From: an uncultured Clostridia bacterium
GTDB taxonomy: Bacteria; Bacillota; Clostridia; TANB77; CAG-508
Reading direction: 5' to 3'
NCBI GenBank assembly: GCA_947631145.1
Contig: CANRKF010000016.1
Location: 1 to 36,283, forward strand
DNA length: 36,283 nucleotides
Below the pieces are notes generated by a model. The model worked only from the letters and a program-made list of their open reading frames with translations, was not told the DNA's origin and did not search any database. Positions 28,916-36,283 of this stretch are shown here, piece after piece (positions within the stretch are counted from its first letter, which is position 1; every line of letters starts with the position of its first letter). The position numbers and the translations under genes were made by a program.

Positions 28916-30399
28916 TTATTTGTAAATTAAAATACTATGAAAGCCATAATTTTTAATAGAATGACCACTATGATTTGAAAAATCAAATAAACCTGAATAT
29001 TTTCCTCTGTCATATCCTCCACTTCTTAAAAAAAAGCCAACATTTTTTTGTATGTAAATTGATGTTTCTCCAAACCATGAATTATATCCAGTTCCTAATT
29101 TTGATGTTTCTGCTATAGCATCTCCATAAACCATTTTATTTGCCTTATAATCACTTTCTGTTTCATTAGTAGAAGCTTTATAAACAGTATAATATTTTGT
29201 GCTTGATTGATTTTGCATCATAGATTCTGCATAAAAATTTCCTAATTCTGGATTTATAGAAGCAATATATCCTGCTGTATATTCACTAGCTCCACCATTC
29301 ATATCATATACACCATATAAATTACCTGTTGTACTACCTAATTTTCCTTCTTTTGTATACCATGCATATGATTTTTCATTGTATGAATCTTTTAGCATTT
29401 CTTTTGTTTCATCTATTATATTTGGACCTGCGTTTACATTATTTCCTGCATAACCTGTTATTGTTTCTATTCCATATGCTGTTTCTGGTAAAGCAATATT
29501 ATTAATTGTTACTTTCGTTCCATTTCTTCCATATTTACTATGTGCTAAATAAGTAACTGCACCCCATTCACTGTTTTTTGTTAAATGACTATCCACTGTT
29601 TCAGGTAAGCCATACGGATTTCCGTTTTCCGGGTTAAACTTTTTGATAAATCATACATTTCTCCTACTTCTACATTATTATAGGAATAAGTTTTTCCCAT
29701 GAATACAGGATATGTCATATAAGTTTCATTACCTTTAATTTTTCCAAATACATTTTCAGTATCTCTTTTATAATGTACATTTGTATTTACACTTTTTACA
29801 TCTTCTGAAGCCGTATTTTTTTGCTGTGCAAAGCCTGCCTCAAATTTTGAAATCCAAATACCTGATATTTCTTTATCCCATTCTCCATTTGCATAACCAG
29901 TGTTTGCCCCATTTTGAAAAGCTGGATGAACAGTATAACCTAAGGTTGTTACATCTTGTCCTTTTTCATTGTAATTTGTTGTTCCTACTAAAAACATTAC
30001 ATCTATTTTTCCTACGTTTTCTTCTTTATTCCAGTCAATTTTATATGCGTATCGTGGAATCCAAACCCACATACTTCCATCTTCTGTTATAACATTAGCC
30101 CATTTGCTAGTGCCTCCATTTTCAGTAGTTCCTGATTGTGCGGTATAATTATACCATATTCCTTCCTTTTGCTCTGCTTCTGTTAGAATATTTGGCTTTT
30201 CTTTTCCTTCCTCAAAAGTAATTGCCTTCATTCCATTTGCTAAACTAGGTGGATTTACAGTTTGTCCTTCTTTAAAATACACTACTGGTTCTTTTTTGTT
30301 ACTTACTTCTTCTTTTTCATTTAAACGTGTTTTTAAAAATAAAACTCCTCCTACACATATTACTAAAATAATTAATAAAACAATTAATACTTTTTTCAT
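28916..30399 (-). CDS. Membrane-anchored FGE/sulfatase-modifying-factor-like protein (493 aa if two +1 shifts at CGG)
   Basis: ORFs 29581-30399 and 28916-29596 join by skipping C of CGG 29631-29629 and 29624-29622: MYDLSKSLT-G-K-G-NPYGLPETVDSHLTKNSEWGAVTYLAHSKYGRNG. (1484-2)/3 = 494 codons. A single -1 shift would also restore the frame. Confidence 0.78.
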
Positions 30400-30507
30400 A
30401 ATATTTATCTCCTTAAATTAGTGTGTTACTAAATTATTTATATATACTATATTTATATTAATATATGTTGTTTTTTCATTATTATAAATTTAAGTTATTT
30501 TTGATGT

Positions 30508-30634
30508 TATTTAAATATTTATAGCAATAATATATATTTAATTTATAATACCTATCTTATCCTTTTCTACATTTTCTATTATAAGTTTTATTAGCTTGAA
30601 ATTTTATATATTTTTCATCTATTTCTATTATCTT
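30508..30634 (-). pseudogene. Decayed 3' fragment duplicate of the small gene at 35803-36027
   Basis: minus strand ctggaaagataatagaaatagatgaaaaatatataaaatttcaagctaataaaa...gtagaaaaggataagataggtattataaatt closely parallels the 3' part of 35803-36027. Confidence 0.8.
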
Positions 30635-32280
30635 TCCAGCAAATAGCCCGCCATACTGTAATCTTCAACACTTTCGTTTGTTTCATCATAAGTAACCGAT
30701 ATTCTTGTTAATATAAGTAGTTTATTACTATCTATTTGTATTTTATTTATATTTTCAAAATTATCTTGTAATGTATATCCATATTGCATATATTCTTTAA
30801 TTTTTTGTGATATATTAGCATATATTCTTTCATTATTATCTAAAGTAATTAATTCTAAATTTCCGAATACTTTTTCTATACTTCCTTGGTTTGACCTATA
30901 ATTTGATAAGGTTATTATATATAAATTGCTGTATCCTGATATATTCAAACTTTTTTCATTAATATATGCATTAATATGTTGACTTGTTATATTACTTTCA
31001 GTAACACTTGATTTTCTAAAATTTATTATTTCATTTTTTTCACTTGGTGTTAATAGATTATTTATTAATTTTTTTCCTTCATCTCTAGCATTCAAATAAT
31101 AATATGCACCATATATTTTTTGCTTTTCTTCTTCTGTATATGCCACTTTTTCTTTAAACATTTTTAAATTATTATATTGACTCCTTATTGATACCTTATA
31201 CATATTTATATAAGGGAAAATTATTGAAATTACTGTAAGTGCTATAAATACTAATATTACTTTTCCTATTTCTTTTTTTCTTATTTTTATTATTGTGTAA
31301 ATAATTTCAAAAATTATTAACATTATGCACAAATATCTACTTTCTGTAAAACCATTATTTAGTATTCTTACACCTATTGAATATATTTGTAAAAAAATAA
31401 ATGGTATAAATAATTTTGGAAGTAAATTATTTATTTTATCTAGTGTTGTATCTTCTTTAAAGTTTTCTATCATTGTCCATATTGGACAACCTAATATGAA
31501 CAAAGCTGCAAGTATTCTAAATATTTGATTTGAAGGCATGTTCCTTAGTATAATAATTTTTATTATATACATATAAATTATTGCAAATGCAATTATTACC
31601 AGTGTTCCTAAAACATATTTTATAACTACTTTTGAAAATTTTGAGTTTTTTTCTTCTATATTGTATAAAGAATATAAAAGTGTTGGTATATAATAAAGGC
31701 CAAGTATTAGTATTTCTATTCTTGCAAGTAAGGTATACCTGCTTCCATTTAGTATTAAGTAAATAAATACTGCTGTTACAATTGCGCTTCCTAGCGCAAG
31801 TATTCCATATATAATGCTTGTTTTTAGTACATTTACAAAAACTGATGTTACATATTGTTCAAAGGTTTTTCCACTTTTTTTGTAATTAAAATATACTGAT
31901 AAGCTAAATACAGATACCATACCACAAACAAGTAATTTTTCAATCCAATCTATTATGCTTCTAGATAGCATTTTTTCTATAACATTAGTCCATACTGAAA
32001 TGCATGTAAATACTAAGGCTACAACGGCTGAAATTATGTAACCCGCTGTTTTTTTATTTTTTTCTTTCGATATGGTTTCAGTTAAGAAAGTTCCATTTGC
32101 AAATATTAAACCAAATAGCAATATATGGTTAAAAGCAAATTCACTTATAATATTTTGTTCTAAATCTATAACATAAATTAAGGTTATAATTAATATTGTT
32201 ATTATTGTTAGTGGAAATTTTTCTATAGATTTTTTTAAAGTTTCATAAAGAGTGCTTACTTTTCCTATTACTTTATTCAT
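30628..32280 (-). CDS. DUF4153-like multi-pass membrane protein
   Basis: 550 aa, many TM helices, soluble C-terminal domain, DUF4153-like architecture. Confidence 0.6.
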   Translation of the reverse strand: MNKVIGKVSTLYETLKKSIEKFPLTIITILIITLIYVIDLEQNIISEFAFNHILLFGLIFANGTFLTETISKEKNKKTAGYIISAVVALVFTCISVWTNVIEKMLSRSIIDWIEKLLVCGMVSVFSLSVYFNYKKSGKTFEQYVTSVFVNVLKTSIIYGILALGSAIVTAVFIYLILNGSRYTLLARIEILILGLYYIPTLLYSLYNIEEKNSKFSKVVIKYVLGTLVIIAFAIIYMYIIKIIILRNMPSNQIFRILAALFILGCPIWTMIENFKEDTTLDKINNLLPKLFIPFIFLQIYSIGVRILNNGFTESRYLCIMLIIFEIIYTIIKIRKKEIGKVILVFIALTVISIIFPYINMYKVSIRSQYNNLKMFKEKVAYTEEEKQKIYGAYYYLNARDEGKKLINNLLTPSEKNEIINFRKSSVTESNITSQHINAYINEKSLNISGYSNLYIITLSNYRSNQGSIEKVFGNLELITLDNNERIYANISQKIKEYMQYGYTLQDNFENINKIQIDSNKLLILTRISVTYDETNESVEDYSMAGYLLER

Positions 32281-32448
32281 TTAATTCCTCCATATGGATA
32301 TTTTTTCATATGTTATATTTATTCCTAAATTTGTAATTTTTTAGTATATTTTTTTATTTTTAATTTCTTCTTAGTATTTTTCTTTTTTAATTTATAATTT
32401 TTTTCTTAATATATTTTTTAACATTGTATCATAATAATTTTTATTTTT

Positions 32449-34686
32449 CTATACAAAAGAAGAAATAAAATACTTTTCCATTTCCTTTTTTTCAATTGGT
32501 TTTGAATAATAATATCCTTGAATAATATCACATTTTAAATTTTTTATAAATTCACATTGTTCTTTTGTTTCAACACCTTCTACCACAATTTCGGCTTCTA
32601 ACATTTTTGCAATTAAAACCATATAATTTATAATATTTTTATTGCTATTATAATTTGCTTTATCAACAAATATTTTATCTATTTTTACTACATCTATTGG
32701 TAATTCTTGTAGTACTGCAAGTGACGAATAACCTGTTCCAAAATCATCCAATGAAATTTTAAAACCATATGATTTAATTTCATTTACTATTTTTACTACA
32801 TCTATACTTTTATCAATAGTAGCACTTTCTGTTATTTCTAATTCAATATTATTTTTATTTACGTTATATTTATCTGCAATTTTAATATATTCTTCTATGA
32901 AATTTTCATTAGTAAAATGCCCTTTTGAAACATTTACTGAAATTCTTAAATCTACATCAAATTCTTCCTTCCAATAGGCTAAATCTTTGCAAACTTGTTC
33001 AAAAATATATAAATCTAATTTTAAAATAAAATTATTTTTTTCAAATAAAGGAATGAATTCATTTGGCATTATAATTCTATCTTTTTTATACCATCTTACT
33101 AAGGATTCTGCCCCTGCTATTTTTTCAGAATCTGTAAAAAATTTCGGCTGATATATTATTTTAAATTCTTTATTCTTTAAAGCCTCTTCCATAGAATTTT
33201 CTAATTCTTCTTCAGCTATAGCTGACTTTTCAAGTGTTTCATCAAACATATAATAATAATTGTTATATTTTCCTTTTATTTGTTCACGTGCAATATAAGT
33301 TTTATCTAAAATTTTGCTAATATCAGTATCTTCTTTTTTTATTTTATATACACCAATTGAAATATTTAAATGCATTTTTATATTGTCTACTTTAATCATT
33401 GAAACATTATTATATATTTTTTCTAATACTTTTTCTATATTATTATCGCATTCAAGCATAATTCCAAAAACATCACTATATAGCCTACAAGCAATATTCT
33501 TTTTAGGCAAAATCTTTTTTAAATTTTCACCTAAAATATTCAAAAGTTTATTACAAAATTCATACCCATACAAATTATTAATAGCTTTAAATTTGTTAAT
33601 ATCAAGTGTCATTATATATTTATTTTCTTTTAAAGAATTTAAAAATATTGTACTATTTTCTCTGAAATAATTTTCATTTCCAAGTAATGTAACAGGATCT
33701 ACATATGCTGCCTTATATAACTTGCGATTTTTCATTTGGTTTGATATATCAATATAAACACAAATTGCAACAATTATGCAGTTTACAGCGACACATACTC
33801 CAAGAGTTATTATAATAAACTGATTTAATTCATCTGCCATAGCACTTGCAGGAACAATACTTACAACATACCAATCATTTATTCCAATATTTTCATAATG
33901 AACAAAATATGTATCTTTACCAAGTGTTATATCAAAAGTTGCAGTACTCTTATTTTTTACATTATCCCTCATTTGATTAACTTTAGTTAATTTTTCATTA
34001 TCTGTTAAATTGTATTCTTTTATAATATAATTATACAAATTAACATTATTTTCTTTTATTAAATCAAAGGAATCTATTAATACTTCTCCATCATTATTAA
34101 TTAAATATGTTCCACCAAGTCCATTATATAATCTTCTTAGTAAAATTTCTTTATAATCTTTTGTATAAACCGTTGCAAATAAAACCTTTTCTTCACCGTT
34201 TAAGTAAAATGCTTTTGAATATATATTTATTTGAGCATCTGAAATTGTACTTTTTCTATTTTCTGATAAATAAACCTCATCAAAATTAAAAAATTCATTT
34301 GTAATTGGATAATTTTTTACAATATGACCATCGCTTGTTGTTCCATTTCCATTTCTATCTAAAATAGCAAGTCTAGTAAAATGGTAATTTTCTAAATCAT
34401 CTGAATAATTCTCATAAATTTCTGCTTCACTTGAAAAATGACCTCTATTTATAGTATCTACCATAGTTTCAACAATTTTCATTTGTTCAGTTATAGAAAT
34501 ATTAAGTTGTGCTACGGTTTGTTTACCAAGTTCCGAAATTGTTGTATATATATTTTTATAAGTTAAATCTTTAATATAATTAAATGCAATAATTGATAAT
34601 ATAGCAATAATAATAAATATCGGTAATATCCATTTCAAATTTAACTTATAACTTTTAAAATTAATATAATTATACTTTTCTTTCAT
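32449..34686 (-). CDS. dCache-like sensor with GGDEF (degenerate) and EAL domains
   Basis: N-terminal TM plus extracellular sensor; GGDEF-fold with RLYSDVFGIML in place of GGDEF; EAL-domain GAESLVRW, ISVNVS, LDDFGTGYSSLAVL. Confidence 0.92.
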   Translation of the reverse strand: MKEKYNYINFKSYKLNLKWILPIFIIIAILSIIAFNYIKDLTYKNIYTTISELGKQTVAQLNISITEQMKIVETMVDTINRGHFSSEAEIYENYSDDLENYHFTRLAILDRNGNGTTSDGHIVKNYPITNEFFNFDEVYLSENRKSTISDAQINIYSKAFYLNGEEKVLFATVYTKDYKEILLRRLYNGLGGTYLINNDGEVLIDSFDLIKENNVNLYNYIIKEYNLTDNEKLTKVNQMRDNVKNKSTATFDITLGKDTYFVHYENIGINDWYVVSIVPASAMADELNQFIIITLGVCVAVNCIIVAICVYIDISNQMKNRKLYKAAYVDPVTLLGNENYFRENSTIFLNSLKENKYIMTLDINKFKAINNLYGYEFCNKLLNILGENLKKILPKKNIACRLYSDVFGIMLECDNNIEKVLEKIYNNVSMIKVDNIKMHLNISIGVYKIKKEDTDISKILDKTYIAREQIKGKYNNYYYMFDETLEKSAIAEEELENSMEEALKNKEFKIIYQPKFFTDSEKIAGAESLVRWYKKDRIIMPNEFIPLFEKNNFILKLDLYIFEQVCKDLAYWKEEFDVDLRISVNVSKGHFTNENFIEEYIKIADKYNVNKNNIELEITESATIDKSIDVVKIVNEIKSYGFKISLDDFGTGYSSLAVLQELPIDVVKIDKIFVDKANYNSNKNIINYMVLIAKMLEAEIVVEGVETKEQCEFIKNLKCDIIQGYYYSKPIEKKEMEKYFISSFV

Positions 34687-34710
34687 TCTTTAGTATTTCT
34701 CCTTTACTAA

Positions 34711-34935
34711 TTAATATATTTTTTTATATAAGTAATCACATTGTTCTTCGATTATATCTCCGTCTATAAAAGCACTATTTATTGAGCCTTGTAATTCATT
34801 TATTAAACAATCTAAATAAGATACATTATTTTTTATTCCTTCTTTTAATTTTTCTAAATCTTCTTCTAAATATTTTGGTAGGCATTTTTCTAAAATATTT
34901 TTATTATAATTCTTATTATTCATCTTTAATCTCAT
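34711..34935 (-). CDS. Small hypothetical protein (~70-74 aa)
   Basis: Open frame between GGDEF-EAL and MBL genes; Glu/Lys rich, no recognised domain. Confidence 0.5.
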   Translation of the reverse strand: MRLKMNNKNYNKNILEKCLPKYLEEDLEKLKEGIKNNVSYLDCLINELQGSINSAFIDGDIIEEQCDYLYKKIY

Positions 34936-35039
34936 TCCTTCTTAATGCACAAATCTAATTAGAAAAAAATTGCAATTATTTTCCAATCTTTCCTTCTAAA
35001 AACAATATTAAAGCTTTTTTGTGCATGACTACTCTAATC

Positions 35040-35672
35040 TTACTCCATTAAAATTATACCTTTTGTTGTTGGGTTTATTAGTTTTATAAAATTTACTGCA
35101 TCTTCTCTTGTTCCTACTATACTTCCATAATGTATTGGTACGGCTATTTTAGGTTTTATTTCATTTATAAGATTTGCCGCTTCTTTAAAATTCATTGTAT
35201 ATTTTCCACCTACTGGAACAAATGCAACATCACATTTAACTGCTTTGTTTTCGGGAGTTAAGTCTGTATCTCCTGCAATATAATACCTGCAATTATTTAT
35301 TTCTATAATATAACCTACCCATTCATTTTCCTTTGGATGAAACATTTTATTTATATTATAAGCTGGTATTGTTTCAAATTTAATACCATTTGCCATATAG
35401 GTTTGATTTGGTTTTACGGTAATTATATATTCTTGTTTAAATCCTTTTTCTAATGCTTTGGGCAATAGTTTTTCTGGTATTACTATTATGGTATCGTCTT
35501 TATATACTTTTTCTATATCTTCTTCCGAATAATGATCATAATGGTCATGTGTTATAAATATAATATCTGCATCATTATACTCTTTTTCTATTTTAAATGG
35601 ATCTATATATATTACTTTTTCTTTATTTATTCTTATACTACTATGGTATAATACTTGTATATTTTCTAACAT
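35040..35672 (-). CDS. MBL-fold metallo-hydrolase (UPF0173-like)
   Basis: IFITHDHYDHYSEEDIEK, YYIAGDTDLTPE, VPVGGKYTMNFKEAANLINEIKPKIAVPIHYGS. Confidence 0.93.
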   Translation of the reverse strand: MLENIQVLYHSSIRINKEKVIYIDPFKIEKEYNDADIIFITHDHYDHYSEEDIEKVYKDDTIIVIPEKLLPKALEKGFKQEYIITVKPNQTYMANGIKFETIPAYNINKMFHPKENEWVGYIIEINNCRYYIAGDTDLTPENKAVKCDVAFVPVGGKYTMNFKEAANLINEIKPKIAVPIHYGSIVGTREDAVNFIKLINPTTKGIILME

Positions 35673-35802
35673 AATTTTTCTCCTTATTTTTTTACTTTCT
35701 ATTATTTTCTTCTACCATATCACTTATTTCTTTCAATTTCATTATTTATTATAGAAAACTTAAAGAATATATGTCATTCTATTTTTAATAGCTTTAAGTG
35801 TA

Positions 35803-36027
35803 TTAGACATTTATAGCAACAATATAGTTTTGATTTATAATAGCTATCTTGTCTTTTTCTACGGCACCAATTGTACTTTTATTAGCTTGAAATTTAATAT
35901 AATTTTCATCTATTTCTATTATTTTTCCAGAAACTTGTTTTACTCCACCAGTTCCCATTGCTGTTCCAGCTCCAGTAACTGTTATTATATAATCTTTATT
36001 TAAATATTCATTTAATATCTTTAACAT
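35803..36027 (-). CDS. Small DUF6897-like protein
   Basis: MLKILNEYLNKDYIITVTGAGTAMGTGGVKQVSGKIIEIDENYIKFQANKSTIGAVEKDKIAIINQNYIVAINV; start near 36027. Confidence 0.6.
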   Translation of the reverse strand: MLKILNEYLNKDYIITVTGAGTAMGTGGVKQVSGKIIEIDENYIKFQANKSTIGAVEKDKIAIINQNYIVAINV

Positions 36028-36069
36028 ATAAACACCTCCAATGCAATAATATATTAAGACCACAAAATT

Positions 36070-36283
36070 CTATTGTAACTTTTTAATATCCTCTCCCATA
36101 ATTTCAAGATAATCTTTTTCGGCTTGTGTTAGATGAGATTTCATATATTTATCATATTCTTTATGTGCCTTTTCTAATGCTTTTTCATGCGAAATTGTTC
36201 CTGCTCCATTCAAAATGTCTTTATGAGTCATTGTTAAAAATCCATCTAATTCTTTTATCCAATCTTTCATTGTCATAGGATGC
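36070..36283 (-). CDS. RhuM-family protein, C-terminal part (runs off window)
   Basis: HPMTMKDWIKELDGFLTMTHKDILNGAGTISHEKALEKAHKEYDKYMKSHLTQAEKDYLEIMGEDIKKLQ; frame is open to window end; RhuM C-terminal-like. Confidence 0.6.
   Translation of the reverse strand, partial: HPMTMKDWIKELDGFLTMTHKDILNGAGTISHEKALEKAHKEYDKYMKSHLTQAEKDYLEIMGEDIKKLQ

Noticed and set aside
5844-29631. Systematic sequencing/assembly indels at CGG
   Set aside because: Not fully excluded, but many CGG/CCG trinucleotides out of codon phase in intact genes (e.g. tgcgga, taccgg, ggcgga in spoIIIAA, ABC, metK) show no indel, and errors should not respect codon phase or coding sense.

Overview
AT-rich (Clostridia-like, spore-forming) chromosomal segment, nearly all genes on the minus strand. 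Contents: most of a spoIIIA operon (spoIIIAA-AE plus the probable first codons of spoIIIAF), yebC, a four-gene JetABCD (Wadjet type) anti-plasmid system, a PAP2-family phosphatase, a DUF362 protein, a GT39-like membrane glycosyltransferase, an ABC exporter pair, metK, an Rpn-family nuclease, a plus-strand M23 peptidase, polA, a vWA protein, an FGE/sulfatase-modifying-factor-like lipo/membrane protein, a DUF4153-like membrane protein, a GGDEF-EAL protein, an MBL-fold hydrolase, a small DUF protein and a RhuM-like C-terminal fragment. Main discovery: five genes (jetD, PAP2, GT39, M23 peptidase, FGE-like) look broken in the ORF track, but all the breaks are the same event. Each is an in-frame CGG codon at which the protein continues in the +1 frame if the C is skipped and the next triplet GGA/GGT is read as glycine. 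I find eight such sites (jetD x2, PAP2 x2, FGE-like x2, GT39 x1, M23 x1). In several, the restored Gly is a residue I would expect from the family. By eye I found no in-frame CGG in any intact gene of the window: every in-frame CGG is a +1 shift site. This suggests CGG is not an arginine codon here but a +1 frameshift / quadruplet (CGGN->Gly) signal, used only in non-essential surface/defence genes. Secondary themes: many short tandem repeats in intergenic regions and inside proteins (including polA), a metK 3'-end-derived tandem repeat, GC-richer palindromic dispersed elements at gene ends, and a decayed partial duplicate of a small gene.
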